DNA of 64,000 nt from Paenibacillus lignilyticus (GTDB taxonomy: Bacteria > Bacillota > Bacilli > Paenibacillales > Paenibacillaceae): assembly GCF_017942085.1 (NCBI RefSeq), contig NZ_JAGKSP010000003.1, positions 372,001-436,000 on the forward strand, given 5' to 3'. Position numbers and translations under genes: made by a program. Positions 14,678 to 25,418 of this stretch are shown one piece after another (within the stretch, counting starts at the first letter, position 1; each line of letters opens with the position of its first letter). The notes under the pieces are model-generated. The model was not told the origin of the DNA, made no database searches, and worked only from the letters and a program-made list of their open reading frames with translations.

Positions 14678-16055
14678 CCTGAACGAACGCGATATCCGGC
14701 TCCTATTCGAAGACTGCGGCGATGTTACCTTCGAACTCAATGGCACCTTTCTATTCGTCTTCTGCCAAGGATTAGCGAGCCGCGAGCAAATCAATGAAAT
14801 CAGTAGATACGACACAGACCTTTGGCAACAGCATCCCGTTAATCTAACTTCACATTGGAAAAATGAACTCTCCTCGTATGTGTTTAACGGCGACTTATTC
14901 CTTTTCGATCGGGAAACGACTAACTGCTATGTGCAATACGTCTCAGATCCGCCCCAACGAACAACGGAAGAATCGGTCACGGAAACGTCTACGAAAGGAG
15001 CACGAGACGGATTTACCGAGAGTATACAGACGAACTTGGCGTTAATCCGAAAACGTTTGGCTACGCCGACACTCAAAGTCGAATCCTTTGCAATCGGTCT
15101 CCGAAGCCAGACTGCGATAAATCTCCTCTACATTCAAGATATCGCGAATAAAGGAGCGGTTAATGAAGCCAGACGCAGATTGCAAAACATACATATCGAC
15201 GCGCTTGTTACAAGCTCACAGCTGGAAGAAGCCATCTCGGACCGTTCCTATTCGGTAATCCCCTTAATCGACAACACCGGACGACCTGATTTTGCCGCGG
15301 AATGCTTGATGAGCGGACGTTTCGTTATCCTGCTGGATAACTCGTCGCTGGCCATTATCGCCCCCATTACGCTTACATCGCTCATCAATTCACCGGAAGA
15401 TGGCTATTTCCGAGCGGTAATCAGCTCTTTTCAACGGCTAATCCGATTTTGCGGCTGGTATTTGGCCCTGTTCCTACCTGCTTTCTACATTGCGCTGATC
15501 GGCTTTAATTTCGAGCAGGTGCCATTGCCTTTATTAGCTACAATTGCATCAAATCGCATCGGACTTCCCCTTTCCCTTCCATTCGAGGCGATAACCGTGC
15601 TCGTCTTGTTTGAATTGTTCAAAGAAGCCGGACAACGGCTGCCCAAATCGGTTGGTCCAACCGTTACCGTCGTCGGCGGCATCATCGTCGGCGACGCCGC
15701 TATTCGCGCCGGAATTACGTCTCCTACCGTAACCGTGGTGGCTGCAACAACGGTAATCGCCGGCTACACGCTCGTAAACCCGACGCTCAGCGGCATCGTG
15801 TCCATTGTCCGCATCGCCATCATGATTATCTCCTCGATTCTTGGCATGTTCGGATTCTTCATGTCCATTTTCTTCGTCGTCTCCTATCTGTCCGATCTCA
15901 AATCGTTCGGGATTCCGTACCTCTCTCCGATTTCGCCGCCGTCCTGGCCGGATCTTGTAGGAGCGTTTCTGAAGAAGCCGGCAAAGCTCATGAATAAGCG
16001 ACCGCAGAACCTCTATTTGCAGGACGATACCAGGATGAAGGACGATAACCCATGA
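14670..16055 (+). CDS. spore germination protein, GerA family
   Basis: 461 aa from the ATG at 14670, preceded by AAAGGCGGTG. The hydrophilic N-terminal 230 residues contain VESFAIGLRSQTAINLLY and the C-terminal half has four to six membrane helices with FEAITVLVLFELFKEAGQR and GGIIVGDAAIRAGITSP, the GerAA hallmark. With GerB and GerC it forms a germinant receptor; recent work on the family describes GerA-type proteins as oligomeric ion channels in the spore membrane. It ends in an ATGA overlap with gerC. Confidence 0.92.
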   Translation: MANLNERDIRLLFEDCGDVTFELNGTFLFVFCQGLASREQINEISRYDTDLWQQHPVNLTSHWKNELSSYVFNGDLFLFDRETTNCYVQYVSDPPQRTTEESVTETSTKGARDGFTESIQTNLALIRKRLATPTLKVESFAIGLRSQTAINLLYIQDIANKGAVNEARRRLQNIHIDALVTSSQLEEAISDRSYSVIPLIDNTGRPDFAAECLMSGRFVILLDNSSLAIIAPITLTSLINSPEDGYFRAVISSFQRLIRFCGWYLALFLPAFYIALIGFNFEQVPLPLLATIASNRIGLPLSLPFEAITVLVLFELFKEAGQRLPKSVGPTVTVVGGIIVGDAAIRAGITSPTVTVVAATTVIAGYTLVNPTLSGIVSIVRIAIMIISSILGMFGFFMSIFFVVSYLSDLKSFGIPYLSPISPPSWPDLVGAFLKKPAKLMNKRPQNLYLQDDTRMKDDNP

Positions 16056-17161
16056 AAAGAACCTGGAAAGCCGCCGTTGTCAGCTGCCTCGTGTTATCGC
16101 TGTGCGGCTGCTGGGACGTGAAGAACATTCAATATTTCAACTTCGTTACCGTAATGGGGATTGATTACGTCGACGGTAAATATAAGATTTATGCGCAAAT
16201 CAACGATCTCACCACAATGGCCAAGCAAGAAGGCGGCGGCCAAAGCGCTAAACCCGTCGTAATCGGCAAAGGCGAAGGCGAGAGCATCGGGATGGCAGTA
16301 TTCGATCTGCAGAAAGAAAGTCAAATGCGAATGGATTGGACGCAGAATAAAGCGTTCATTTTCAGCGACCGGATTCTTGCCAAGGGGATTTTCGATATCC
16401 ACGATGAATTGATGCGAACGCGCGATCAACGCTATACGCCATGGGTGTTCGCGACGAATGAAGATCTTGCTCAAATTCTAAGCACCATGCCGATCACCGG
16501 CAGTTCCTATGTTTCCACTTTGTACTATCAGCCGAATCTGTTGTTTAAGCAGCTCCAGTCTTCTTTCGAACCTATCCAATATCAGAAGCTGATCCGGTCC
16601 ACAAGGGAGCCGTTCGAGACGACTTTGGTTGACCATGTAAAGCTCTCGAAAAACTGGAAGAAAGGGAGTACGGCGTTCACACTGCCAATCGTGGACGGGC
16701 TTGTCGCGCTCAAGAACGGAAAGAGCGAAGCTCGATTCAGCCGAGAAGAAGCTACCGGTGTGAAATGGTTAAAGAAGAACACCAGGCGCGGCATGCTTCC
16801 CATCAGGGATGAGCAAGGCACCTTCATTGGAACGGCTACGCTTAAGAGCCTTAAGGTGAAGAAACAAGCTGCTTATAAGGATGGTAAACGAATCGTCAAA
16901 ATAAATCTCAACATGGACGCCGGTGTTCGGGAGCAGAAGAAGCCGTTCCCTCTGGTTGAGATGAATAAACTCCTCGAGAAGAGCTTATACGACGAAATTA
17001 TGAAAACCTATGAGGTAGGCAAGAAACGTTCCACGGATATCTACTCTTTGAACGAGGTCTGGTATCGTAAAGGCCTTGCCGTAAACGAAGAGATTCCGGG
17101 AATTGAGTTGCATGTCAAAGTAAAGCTAATGGCCACCGGCATGCTTGAACTTCGGAAATAA
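16052..17161 (+). CDS. Ger(x)C family spore germination lipoprotein
   Basis: 369 aa. A lipoprotein signal peptide ends at the lipobox LCGC with C20, followed by WDVKNIQYFNFVTVMGIDY, the conserved N terminus of GerAC-like proteins. The mature part holds the usual three-domain fold (GKGEGESIG, DLVDGL-type strands, basic C terminus). The ATG overlaps the gerA stop by 4 nt. It anchors on the outer leaflet of the inner spore membrane as the third receptor subunit. No small gerD-like fourth gene follows. Confidence 0.9.
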   Translation: MKRTWKAAVVSCLVLSLCGCWDVKNIQYFNFVTVMGIDYVDGKYKIYAQINDLTTMAKQEGGGQSAKPVVIGKGEGESIGMAVFDLQKESQMRMDWTQNKAFIFSDRILAKGIFDIHDELMRTRDQRYTPWVFATNEDLAQILSTMPITGSSYVSTLYYQPNLLFKQLQSSFEPIQYQKLIRSTREPFETTLVDHVKLSKNWKKGSTAFTLPIVDGLVALKNGKSEARFSREEATGVKWLKKNTRRGMLPIRDEQGTFIGTATLKSLKVKKQAAYKDGKRIVKINLNMDAGVREQKKPFPLVEMNKLLEKSLYDEIMKTYEVGKKRSTDIYSLNEVWYRKGLAVNEEIPGIELHVKVKLMATGMLELRK

Positions 17162-17291
17162 CGATTCGGTAAGTCAAGGCGGATTACATTAGACTTTTCT
17201 AATTGTATTCTCATAATCGGGATCATTCTTGATGCGGCACGGGTCTTCCGACTCATTGGAAAGTGGTGGTACAAAATGCAAAATGCTGTGT

Positions 17292-17306
17292 TATAGTGTT
17301 CCTAGG
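17292..17306 (+). promoter_or_regulatory. shared 15-nt promoter element of the NlpC/P60 genes (copy 1)
   Basis: TATAGTGTTCCTAGG, 51 nt upstream of the start codon. An identical 15-mer sits 56 nt before the other small NlpC/P60 gene (31166-31180). The TATAGT could be a -10 element; the following GTTCCTAGG is unexplained. Confidence 0.45.
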
Positions 17307-17357
17307 CAATCACAGCAGCCTGTACTCAACTACTATTCCGTACAGGAGGAATTCATC

Positions 17358-18104
17358 ATGACAAACACACTAGCTCATAAACGATTAAATAAGAAACTTC
17401 TGAACCTTACATTAAGCTTATCCATTGCAATTGGCGGCGGAAGCATGCTCTTCACGCCGGATCCGACTCATGCAGCGACAGTTACGAAAACGATTACAAC
17501 TACAAATCCGGCTTCGGCTGTGAATTCATCTATCGTGAATGACATCATTGCAACAGGTAAACAATATTTAGGCGTCGACTACAAATACGGCGCCAAAACA
17601 ACAACGACTTCCGTATTCGACTGCTCCTCTTTTGTTCAATATATCTTTAAGCAGCATGGCATTGATTTACCGCGTACGTCCAGACAACAAGCTAAAGTCG
17701 GCACGAAAGTAACGAAGGATCAACTGCAGCCGGGCGATCTTGTGTTCTCCGATACCAACCGAGATGGCGTCATCAATCACGTGAGTCTCTATATTGGCGA
17801 TGACAAACTGCTGCAAACATACCGTGTCGGCGTAGGTGTAACGGTGTCCAAATTCTCCGGCAGCTCGTGGGATAAGACATTCGTAACGGCGCGTCATGTC
17901 ATTACCGGTGACAATACCGATAATACGGGCGAGAACGGCAATACGGATAATAGCGGCGACAATGGCAGCATTGATGACGGCAACACCGGCGACAATAACG
18001 ATAACGACGGCACAATCGACGACACTCAACCTGAGCAGGCTGATGAATCCGCAGCGCCAACGCAATCATCCGGCAACTCCGGTCATTACAATCGGAATCG
18101 ATAA
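17358..18104 (+). CDS. secreted NlpC/P60 peptidoglycan hydrolase with Asn/Asp/Gly tail
   Basis: 248 aa from the ATG at 17358, after AGGAGGAATT. A signal peptide (LNLTLSLSIAIGGG... ending near THAA) is followed by an NlpC/P60 domain at about residues 55-165: catalytic Cys in VFDCSSFVQYIF and His in NHVSLYIGDD. These enzymes cleave gamma-D-Glu-diaminopimelate bonds in wall peptides. The last 60 residues are a low-complexity run rich in D, N, G and T, unlike the catalytic part, and have no wall-binding motif. The gene has its own promoter and a terminator shared with dgt. Confidence 0.88.
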   Translation: MTNTLAHKRLNKKLLNLTLSLSIAIGGGSMLFTPDPTHAATVTKTITTTNPASAVNSSIVNDIIATGKQYLGVDYKYGAKTTTTSVFDCSSFVQYIFKQHGIDLPRTSRQQAKVGTKVTKDQLQPGDLVFSDTNRDGVINHVSLYIGDDKLLQTYRVGVGVTVSKFSGSSWDKTFVTARHVITGDNTDNTGENGNTDNSGDNGSIDDGNTGDNNDNDGTIDDTQPEQADESAAPTQSSGNSGHYNRNR

Positions 18105-18163
18105 GCTAAGCTTAGAACACTTCCGATTCAAACGCTAACGAATCGCAGCTTAATGCCGCAACA

Positions 18164-18195
18164 AAGAGGAGGCCGCTTCCCACGCAGCCTCCTCT
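18164..18195. terminator. bidirectional terminator between NlpC/P60 and dgt
   Basis: AGAGGAGGC, loop of about 13 nt, GCCTCCTCT. Short T tracts follow on either strand; it serves convergent genes. Confidence 0.65.
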
Positions 18196-18199
18196 ATTA

Positions 18200-19528
18200 T
18201 TAATCCCTATCGTACAATAATCCGCCTTTGTTCGTAGACGCACTCCCGTAAAATTCGGTATATACCTTCTCCGCATACGCATCCGTCATGCCCGCGATAT
18301 AATCGGACACCATCCGCTCCCACGGCCACACATCCTTAAGCCGCTCATAGCTTTCGAGCCAATCCGGCGGGATGATGAGCCTACCCGAGTCTTGCACCTT
18401 AAAGCTGTCCCACAACCGCTTTATGATGATCTCACTGCGCTTGTGAAGCCGCTGGACCCGGAAATCCTTGATCAGCATCACCCATGCCAGCTTCTTCAGG
18501 ATTTCCATAGTGCGAAGCAGCTCTAAGTCCTGCACACCGTCGCGAACGAACGTAACCCGTTTCCAGCCTGTTGCCGGATCATCGATAATCCCGACCCCGC
18601 TGACAAACTTCCTCACCCATCGCGCCTTCATCTCTCTGCGCGTGCGCGAAGGCTCCCTGCCGCATTCCACGTAGATGCTTTCCCACTGCTCCAGATAATG
18701 ATGCAGCGCCTGCTTCACCATCAGCTTCATGTCGACCTGCTCCCAGTGCATGACTGCGTTGCCGGGATCGTTGATGATTTCCTGCATGACGTTCGCGACA
18801 AGGCGATCATCCTCGAACAAGCTAGGGTTCATCTGGATTTTGCCCGCACGAATGCCATCCTCTATATCATGAGTCGAATAAGCGATATCGTCGCACAAGT
18901 CCATCAGCTGCGCTTCAAGAGTTGCACAGCCATTCGGCATCCCCCACGCACTGCGCAGCGCGTGAATCCCTTCCCATTCCATACTGTAGACCCCCTTCAA
19001 GCGTCCGGGATCCTCCAAGCAGAATGGGTATTTATTAATGGCGAGCAGGACAGCTGCGGTCAGATCGAGTCCGCTGTCGCTCCCTGCGCGTTTCTCCAGA
19101 AACATTAAGATCCGATAATTTTGAGCATTGCCTTCATACTTTAGCCCATGCTCTTCCATGAGCAGTTCATTGAGCACTTCTTCCCCTTTATGGCCGAAAG
19201 GAGGATGCCCCAAGTCATGCGCAAGCGAAGCGCATTCCACTACCTCCGGATCGAGCATCAGCCCCGGATGTTCTTTCTTCGCCAGGAACGTATAACTCTT
19301 CCCAAGCTTACGGGCCACTTCCCGCGCGATCTGTGATACTTCAAGCGAATGCGTCAGACGAGTTCGATAATAGTCACCGGAGCCTGCCCCGAATACTTGC
19401 GATTTGCCCTGCAGGCGACGAAATGCCGGGGATTGAATCAATCTGGCATAGTCTTTCTCATACTCATCCCGATCCTCGCTGGAGTGGATGTTCTCGAAAT
19501 CAAATAACCGCATTTTACGTACGTTCAT
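18200..19528 (-). CDS. dgt: dGTPase-like HD-domain triphosphohydrolase
   Basis: 442 aa from the ATG at 19528, 9 nt after GGAGG (an ATG at 19534 is too close). The HD signature is spread over RLTHSLEVSQIAREV, SLAHDLGHPPFGHKGEEVL and DIAYSTHDIEDGI. Enzymes of this family hydrolyse dGTP, or other dNTPs in the broader family, to the nucleoside and triphosphate. The start MNVRKMRLFDFE and the FRRLQGKSQVF segment fit the dGTPase family. It stands alone and convergent with the NlpC/P60 gene. Confidence 0.85.
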   Translation of the reverse strand: MNVRKMRLFDFENIHSSEDRDEYEKDYARLIQSPAFRRLQGKSQVFGAGSGDYYRTRLTHSLEVSQIAREVARKLGKSYTFLAKKEHPGLMLDPEVVECASLAHDLGHPPFGHKGEEVLNELLMEEHGLKYEGNAQNYRILMFLEKRAGSDSGLDLTAAVLLAINKYPFCLEDPGRLKGVYSMEWEGIHALRSAWGMPNGCATLEAQLMDLCDDIAYSTHDIEDGIRAGKIQMNPSLFEDDRLVANVMQEIINDPGNAVMHWEQVDMKLMVKQALHHYLEQWESIYVECGREPSRTRREMKARWVRKFVSGVGIIDDPATGWKRVTFVRDGVQDLELLRTMEILKKLAWVMLIKDFRVQRLHKRSEIIIKRLWDSFKVQDSGRLIIPPDWLESYERLKDVWPWERMVSDYIAGMTDAYAEKVYTEFYGSASTNKGGLLYDRD

Positions 19529-19593
19529 CTGCATTCGCCTCCGTTTCTCGCTGTCTTACCCTCATTCTATGTAGTATGGGGAGCAATAGCAAA

Positions 19594-19654
19594 TAAAAAA
19601 CCTCACTAGCTGACGTTCAGGGATAGATGCCCTAACGTCAGTAAGTGAGGTTGG
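19594..19654 (-). terminator. intrinsic terminator of odhAB
   Basis: Long stem AACCTCACTTACTGACGTTAG...CTGAACGTCAGCTAGTGAGGTT (minus strand), then six T. Confidence 0.85.
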
Positions 19655-19673
19655 TGTTTGTCCGCGGGAAGGA

Positions 19674-20963
19674 TTAGCCTTCGAGCAGCAGCGATTCCGG
19701 ATCTTCAAGCAGTTGCTTCACGGTAACGAGGAAGCGAACCGCTTCGGCACCGTCTACGATACGGTGATCGTACGACAAGGCGATATACATCATCGGGCGG
19801 TTCTCCATGCGCACATCGTCAATCGCCACAGGGCGAATTTGGATTTTGTGCATACCGAGAATACCGACTTGCGGTGCATTAAGAATCGGCGTAGACAGCA
19901 GCGAACCGAATACGCCGCCGTTTGTAATCGTGAATGTGCCGCCTTGCAGATCATTCAATGCCAATGTGTTGGCACGTGCTTTACCGGCAAGATCAGCAAT
20001 TTGCTTCTCGATTTGAGCAAAGCTCAGACGATCCGCTTCACGCACAACCGGTACAACAAGACCTTCTTTCGCAGATACCGCGATACCGATGTCGTAATAT
20101 TGTTTCACAAGGATCTCGTCGCCTTGGATTTCTGCATTCAGCAGCGGGTAAGCTTTGAGCGCGCCGATGACAGCCTTCGTGAAGAAGGACATGAAGCCAA
20201 GACCGATGTCATGCTTCTCTTTGAACGCGTCCTTCCGGCGTTTTCTGACTTCAAGAATCGCCGTCATGTCCACTTCGTTGAACGTCGTCAGCATTGCAGC
20301 GGTTTGCTGCGCTTCCACGAGGCGTTTCGCGATCGTAATACGGCGACGGGACATCTTACGGCGTTCAGCCGGTTTGCCCGGCTCTACTGCCGGAGCAGGC
20401 GCTGCTTGCGCGCTAGGAGCCGCTACAGGAGCTTTAGACGCAGTGTTATGAGCTTGGATATCCTCTTGACGGATACGGCCCATCGGATCTTGCGCTTGCA
20501 CTTGCGTCAGGTCAATGCCGCGCTCTCTTGCGAGCTTACGTGCTGCCGGCGTCGCCGAGAACACAGCTGCATTCGCATCGGAAGCAGCCGGAGCAGCTAC
20601 AGGCGCAGCCACTGTAGTCGGTTCAGCAGATGCCAACGGAGCTGCCGGTGTAGAAGCCGGCGCTACAGGTGCCGGTGCTGCTGCAGGGTCGCTGCTAGGC
20701 GACATTGGCTGAGCAGGCGCTGCACCGGAGCCGCTGCCGATCTGACCGATCGTTTCGCCTACCGCTACGGTTTCCCCTTCGCCGCGAAGAAGCTGTTCGA
20801 TAACGCCGGCTTGCTCCGCACTGATTTCGATATTCACTTTATCCGTTTCCAGCTCAGCAAGCACATCGCCTACATTAACGCTGTCACCAGCTTTAACATG
20901 CCATTTAGAGATCGTGCCTTCTACGATCGATTCGCCCATTTCGGGTACTTTAATTTCACTCAT
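19674..20963 (-). CDS. odhB: 2-oxoglutarate dehydrogenase E2, dihydrolipoamide succinyltransferase
   Basis: 429 aa. Domains: N-terminal lipoyl domain with the lipoylated K42 in [10 protein letters not shown]; an Ala/Pro-rich linker; a peripheral subunit-binding domain ([16 protein letters not shown]); and the catalytic acyltransferase domain ending in [16 protein letters not shown], which carries the active-site His. It transfers succinyl from lipoamide to CoA in the TCA cycle. Its ATG overlaps the odhA stop by 8 nt, so the E1 and E2 genes are one unit. No E3 gene lies in the window, so lipoamide dehydrogenase must be supplied from elsewhere. Confidence 0.95.
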   Translation of the reverse strand: MSEIKVPEMGESIVEGTISKWHVKAGDSVNVGDVLAELETDKVNIEISAEQAGVIEQLLRGEGETVAVGETIGQIGSGSGAAPAQPMSPSSDPAAAPAPVAPASTPAAPLASAEPTTVAAPVAAPAASDANAAVFSATPAARKLARERGIDLTQVQAQDPMGRIRQEDIQAHNTASKAPVAAPSAQAAPAPAVEPGKPAERRKMSRRRITIAKRLVEAQQTAAMLTTFNEVDMTAILEVRKRRKDAFKEKHDIGLGFMSFFTKAVIGALKAYPLLNAEIQGDEILVKQYYDIGIAVSAKEGLVVPVVREADRLSFAQIEKQIADLAGKARANTLALNDLQGGTFTITNGGVFGSLLSTPILNAPQVGILGMHKIQIRPVAIDDVRMENRPMMYIALSYDHRIVDGAEAVRFLVTVKQLLEDPESLLLEG

Positions 20964-23880
20964 GGCTGTTCTCCCCTTTAGTCGTCGTTGTTAGAGTACT
21001 GCGATTCAGCGCAACGGAAACGATACGTTGCTGCTCCATGTTGTGTACGTATTGGAATCCGCTTGCCGGGCTCGACCGTTTCGGACGACCGATATAACGG
21101 ATGGTTGTATTAGGTGTTACGCGCGCGCGGATACGCGGCTCAACATAGTTCCATGCGCCCATGTTTTGCGGCTCCTCTTGCACCCACAGCACTTCTTTCA
21201 CGTTCGGATAACGGTTGATGATTTGCTCGATATCGGTTTTCGGGAACGGATACAGCTGCTCCACGCGAACGATATGAACCCAGTTCCAAGTATCCGCGGC
21301 TTGTCCATCTTTAAGCTCTAATGCAGCTTCCAGATCGATGGCTACTTTACCGGTACAGAAGATCAGGCGTTCAACTTGCTCCGGCTGTTTGCCGAGACCC
21401 GGCTGCTCCAGCACAAGTCTGAATGAGCCATGGCTGAATTCTGCCGGATCGGAAGCAACGCTTGGGTTCCGAATCAAGCTCTTAGGCGACATCACGATGA
21501 GCGGACGCGCTTCGTCCGTATTGATGATCGCCGCTTGACGACGAAGCAAATGGAAGTATTGCGACGCTGACGTCAAGTTCACGATTGTCAGGTTGTCTTC
21601 CGCCGCAAGAAGCAAGAAACGCTCGAGTTTCGCACTGGAATGCTCCGGACCTTGCCCTTCGTAGCCATGAGGCAGCAGCATGATCAGACCGGACTTCTGC
21701 GACCATTTCACGCGGCCTGCCGTAATGAACTGGTCAATGATAACTTGCGCACAGTTGGCAAAGTCGCCGTATTGAGCTTCCCAAATAACTAGTGTTTCCG
21801 GGGAAAACACGTTGTATCCATAATCAAACCCAAGTACTGAAGCTTCTGCCAGCGGACTGTTATGGACCGCAAACGAAGCATTGGCTTGAGGCAGCTTGTG
21901 AAGCGGCGAGAACGTCGCATTTGTTTCGTAATCATGCAGCACGATATTACGGAATGCGAAGGTTGCGCGTTCCGAATCTTGTCCGCTAAGGCGAATCGGC
22001 GTACCGTCGGATAGGATCGTCGCAAACGCAAGCGTTTCAGCCAAGCCCCAATCCACTTTGCTGCCTTTCTCCAGCGCATTGGCACGACGCATCAGGATGC
22101 GTTCAAGCTTCTCGTGCACCTTGAAGCCATCCGGCCATTTGAGCAGTTCCTCGTTGATTGCACTAAGCTTCTTAAGCGGAACGGAAGTAACGACTTCTTT
22201 CTTGCGGCGCTTGCTTGTGTCGTCAATCTTCGGCTGCTTGAACGATTTATCGCTCGATTTCACTTCATCAAGCGCAGCTTGCAGCTTCGCCAGACCGGCT
22301 TGTCTAATAGCTACCACTTGATCCTCTGACAGAAGCCCCTTCTCTTTGAGCTTCTCGCTGTAAATGCGGCCGACAACCGGATGGTTGCGCAGCTTCTGAT
22401 AAACAAGCGGCTGCGTCGTTTCCGGATCGTCCGTCTCATTGTGACCGTGACGGCGGTAGCCGACCATGTCGATCAAGAAGTCTTTGTGGAACTTCTGACG
22501 GTACTCACATGCCATCCGAACCGCAGCAATACACGCCTCCGGATCGTCGGCGCTAACATGTACGATCGGGATCTCGTATCCCTTCGCAAGGTCACTCGCA
22601 TAATGCGTGGAACGCGAATCCTTGCTCTCGGTCGTGAAGCCGAGTTTATTGTTTACGATGATATGAATCGTTCCGCCGTTCTCATAACCCGCAAGCTTCT
22701 TGAAGTTAAGCGTCTCCGCAACGATTCCCTCACCTGCGAACGCAGCGTCACCGTGCATAAGGATCGCCGCTGCGCTGCCGAAATCGGATGTCGGATAGCC
22801 GGCTTTGCTGCGATCATCTTGAGCCGCACGCGTGTAGCCTTCAACGATCGGATTTACGTATTCCAAGTGACTTGGATTGTTCGCCAGCGAGATGCGCGTT
22901 TCAACCGTTTCATTCTCTTTAAGCGAACGATGTGCGCCTAAGTGGTATTTTACGTCGCCGGTCCAGCCGATATTGATGCCCATCGCGCCTTCGGATGGCA
23001 GCAAATCCTTCTCTTTGTTTGGCGAATGATGGAATTCCGAGAAAATAGCTGTGTAAGGTTTGCCGAGCACATGAGTCAGTACATTCAAACGACCGCGGTG
23101 CGCCATCCCCATCAGAATGTGACGAGCGCCGTCATGCGCCAGCTCACGAACGATCTCGTCCAGCATCGGCACAAGCGTATCCGTTCCTTCAATGGAGAAC
23201 CGTTTCTGTCCCACGAATGAACGGTGCAGGAAAGTCTCGAATTGCTCGACATCGATTAAGCGTCCCAGCAAAGCGATCCGTTCTTTGGCGCTCATCGGCT
23301 TGCTGGCCATGCCGATTTCAGCTTGGCGATGGAGCCAGATCCGCTCATCCTCGGCATGAATATGACCGAATTCAAAACCGTAAGACTTCGTATATACGTC
23401 CTTCAAATGCGCAATAGCTTGGGCACCTGTCCGAATCGCCTCCGGCGCTTCCTCCCAGATCAGAGAAGCCGGAATGGTGTCCAGATCTTCCGGTGTCAGC
23501 TTGAATGTAGCGGGCTCAAGCAGCTGCGTGTCCGGAGCGGCAGATAAACCAAGCGGATCGTTGTCGGCTGCCAGATGACCGTAAGTACGGATATTCCGCA
23601 CAAGTTTGCCGGCGTCGACGATTTTCTTCAAGAAAGCAGGATCAATCGATTTGATGCTATCAGAGCCTGAAGAGCCGGATGCGAGCGGTGGATTCACATT
23701 TACAATGCCCTTTGCCGAAGTGACCGGCGGCGGTCCCCACTTCGCAAAGGAATCTCTGAATGCTGGCTCAACAGATTCGGGGTTTATCAGGAACTTCTCA
23801 TACATTTCCTCGATATACCCTAAATTCGGGCCATAATAGAGTTCCCATGGCGACTTCTGACTATTATTCTCTGCTGTCAT
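20956..23880 (-). CDS. odhA: 2-oxoglutarate dehydrogenase E1 component
   Basis: 974 aa. The ATG follows GGAGGTAGCC. N-terminal [19 protein letters not shown] is the conserved entry helix. The thiamine pyrophosphate site is [18 protein letters not shown] with downstream [20 protein letters not shown] lies upstream. The C-terminal transketolase-like region includes [20 protein letters not shown] and [15 protein letters not shown]. It decarboxylates 2-oxoglutarate and succinylates the lipoyl group of OdhB. First gene of the odhAB operon; the long AT-rich 5' gap (23881-24090) has no recognisable operator. Confidence 0.95.
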   Translation of the reverse strand: MTAENNSQKSPWELYYGPNLGYIEEMYEKFLINPESVEPAFRDSFAKWGPPPVTSAKGIVNVNPPLASGSSGSDSIKSIDPAFLKKIVDAGKLVRNIRTYGHLAADNDPLGLSAAPDTQLLEPATFKLTPEDLDTIPASLIWEEAPEAIRTGAQAIAHLKDVYTKSYGFEFGHIHAEDERIWLHRQAEIGMASKPMSAKERIALLGRLIDVEQFETFLHRSFVGQKRFSIEGTDTLVPMLDEIVRELAHDGARHILMGMAHRGRLNVLTHVLGKPYTAIFSEFHHSPNKEKDLLPSEGAMGINIGWTGDVKYHLGAHRSLKENETVETRISLANNPSHLEYVNPIVEGYTRAAQDDRSKAGYPTSDFGSAAAILMHGDAAFAGEGIVAETLNFKKLAGYENGGTIHIIVNNKLGFTTESKDSRSTHYASDLAKGYEIPIVHVSADDPEACIAAVRMACEYRQKFHKDFLIDMVGYRRHGHNETDDPETTQPLVYQKLRNHPVVGRIYSEKLKEKGLLSEDQVVAIRQAGLAKLQAALDEVKSSDKSFKQPKIDDTSKRRKKEVVTSVPLKKLSAINEELLKWPDGFKVHEKLERILMRRANALEKGSKVDWGLAETLAFATILSDGTPIRLSGQDSERATFAFRNIVLHDYETNATFSPLHKLPQANASFAVHNSPLAEASVLGFDYGYNVFSPETLVIWEAQYGDFANCAQVIIDQFITAGRVKWSQKSGLIMLLPHGYEGQGPEHSSAKLERFLLLAAEDNLTIVNLTSASQYFHLLRRQAAIINTDEARPLIVMSPKSLIRNPSVASDPAEFSHGSFRLVLEQPGLGKQPEQVERLIFCTGKVAIDLEAALELKDGQAADTWNWVHIVRVEQLYPFPKTDIEQIINRYPNVKEVLWVQEEPQNMGAWNYVEPRIRARVTPNTTIRYIGRPKRSSPASGFQYVHNMEQQRIVSVALNRSTLTTTTKGENSHE

Positions 23881-24090
23881 TACAGGCTACCTCCAACTAT
23901 TTAGATGCGCTTATTTAATTAATTAACCCTTTGTACGTCCATCCATACATGATAGCAGAAACAACACAGCTGGGACAAATGAACAGGCAAAAGTCCATGG
24001 AATGTTCATATTTAAAAGTCCGAATCCCCGTTGACAGAAAAAAAGCATACTCATCACCGTCAAATGCAAGTAAATTAGCGCCTAAATTCA

Positions 24091-24119
24091 CAAAAAAAAG
24101 AAGTCCCCGAGGGACTTCT
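24091..24119 (-). terminator. intrinsic terminator of bdbC
   Basis: Minus strand AGAAGTCCCTCGGGGACTTCT, then eight T. Confidence 0.85.
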
Positions 24120-24126
24120 ACTCTTT

Positions 24127-24630
24127 TTATAAGGTGGAACGCTCGCCCAGCTCTTCTTCAGCCTCATCTTGCTCGGTTTCATCATTCGCTTCATCGGCCG
24201 TGCCGCGTGCATTCAGCATCAGCATCGTAATGAGGGCGAAAGCGATCAAAGCCAGGAATGGAATGGTGACATAACCGCCAAACCAATCGAGGTAATCTTC
24301 GCTGCAAGGAACACCAACCGTGCAAGGAAGCATTTTGGCCAGCGCCGGAATTTGCTGCTCCGCGTAATGATACAGGGCGATCAGCCCGCCAAGCAGTGAA
24401 AGCGGCCAAATGTATGGGATTAGCCTGCGATCATTGCGATAACTCGCAATACCGAGGAGTACGACAAGCGGATACATGAATATTCGTTGGTACCAGCATA
24501 AATTGCATGGGATAAAGTGCATGATTTCGCTTAAATACAGACTGCTGCCCGTTGCGACGATCGACACGATCCACGCCAAATATAGCGCGTATTTGCTAAA
24601 GAACCCAAGACTCCTGGACGATTGGATCAT
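24127..24630 (-). CDS. bdbC: DsbB-like thiol-disulfide oxidoreductase
   Basis: 167 aa with four membrane segments. The active CxxC is in IPCNLCWYQRI at about residue 42, and the extracytoplasmic pair is LPCTVGVPCSEDY near 102-109. This protein re-oxidises its DsbA-like partner with quinone as acceptor. The extra acidic C-terminal tail (EANDETEQDEAEEELGE) is cytoplasmic and not typical of BdbC. It overlaps the bdbD stop by 4 nt, so the pair is coupled. Confidence 0.92.
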   Translation of the reverse strand: MIQSSRSLGFFSKYALYLAWIVSIVATGSSLYLSEIMHFIPCNLCWYQRIFMYPLVVLLGIASYRNDRRLIPYIWPLSLLGGLIALYHYAEQQIPALAKMLPCTVGVPCSEDYLDWFGGYVTIPFLALIAFALITMLMLNARGTADEANDETEQDEAEEELGERSTL

Positions 24631-25349
24631 TTGTCCTCGCCGGCCAGCGCGTCGTCGATGGCTTTCTTAATACTCGGATAGTCACCGAATTGACCTGTAA
24701 ATTCTTCTCCGTTAATAAACAGGGTCGGTGTGGAGTTTACGTTAGCGGCAATTGCTTTGGATTTATGTTTGCTGACTTCGGATGCGTACGTGCCTGCTTC
24801 GATATCTTTCTTCAGCAAATCCAAATCGACATCGATTGCGTTATCCTTAGCTAGCTGCACCAAATATTCAGGCGTTGCCCAGAGTGTATGCTCGTCTTGC
24901 TGGTTCTTATAAAGGATATCGAAATATTTCCAAAAAGCGTCATTATTCTGATGATACACGGACTGAGCAGCCAGTGCGGCCGTCGTTGAATCTTCACCGA
25001 TGAACGGGAAGTTCATGAAATAGAATGCCACTTTGCCCGACTCCACGTATTCCTTCTCGATCTGCGGTTTAATTTGCTGGCTGAACACTTGGCAGGATGG
25101 GCATTTGTAATCGCCGAACTCGACGATCTTCACCGGTGCATCGGCTTTCCCCAGGACAGGCAGCTGTTCGTAATCAAATGCGGTCGGGTCTGCTTTCGGT
25201 GTGAAGATCAGGGCAGCAATAATACCCAGAAGGACAACAACGCCCGTCCCCCACATCAGCTTCTTCATAAACTTGCGCTGCTTCTCCAGCTTCTCTTGCT
25301 CGGCTTTGCGTTGACTCTTATACGTGGATTTCTTCATTGGCTGCGACAT
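24627..25349 (-). CDS. bdbD: DsbA-like membrane-anchored thioredoxin-fold oxidase
   Basis: 240 aa. After a basic N terminus and one membrane anchor (LMWGTGVVVLLGIIAALIF) the extracytoplasmic thioredoxin fold has CPSC (FGDYKCPSCQVF) and cis-Pro in NSTPTLFINGEEF. It introduces disulfides into exported proteins, with BdbC as electron acceptor. The start chosen is the ATG at 25349, eight nt after AAGGATGG; an upstream in-frame ATG at 25361 lies within that region and is possible. In B. subtilis the BdbCD pair works in competence and secretion; no competence genes are nearby. Confidence 0.92.
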   Translation of the reverse strand: MSQPMKKSTYKSQRKAEQEKLEKQRKFMKKLMWGTGVVVLLGIIAALIFTPKADPTAFDYEQLPVLGKADAPVKIVEFGDYKCPSCQVFSQQIKPQIEKEYVESGKVAFYFMNFPFIGEDSTTAALAAQSVYHQNNDAFWKYFDILYKNQQDEHTLWATPEYLVQLAKDNAIDVDLDLLKKDIEAGTYASEVSKHKSKAIAANVNSTPTLFINGEEFTGQFGDYPSIKKAIDDALAGEDK

Positions 25350-25418
25350 ATTGCTTACCATCCTTTTCTATGAGCCTATTCTATTTAAATTGTAGAGAAC
25401 GACTTACTAGATGTCAAT

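Noticed and set aside
17173..17189. AGTCAAGGCGGATTACA as a GlnR/TnrA box
   Set aside because: One mismatch and it lies just behind gerC with no nitrogen gene; kept as chance.
19713..20981. A 422-codon open frame antisense to odhB
   Set aside because: odhB is unambiguous on the other strand; the antisense product is Arg/Cys-rich with no family and no ribosome site.
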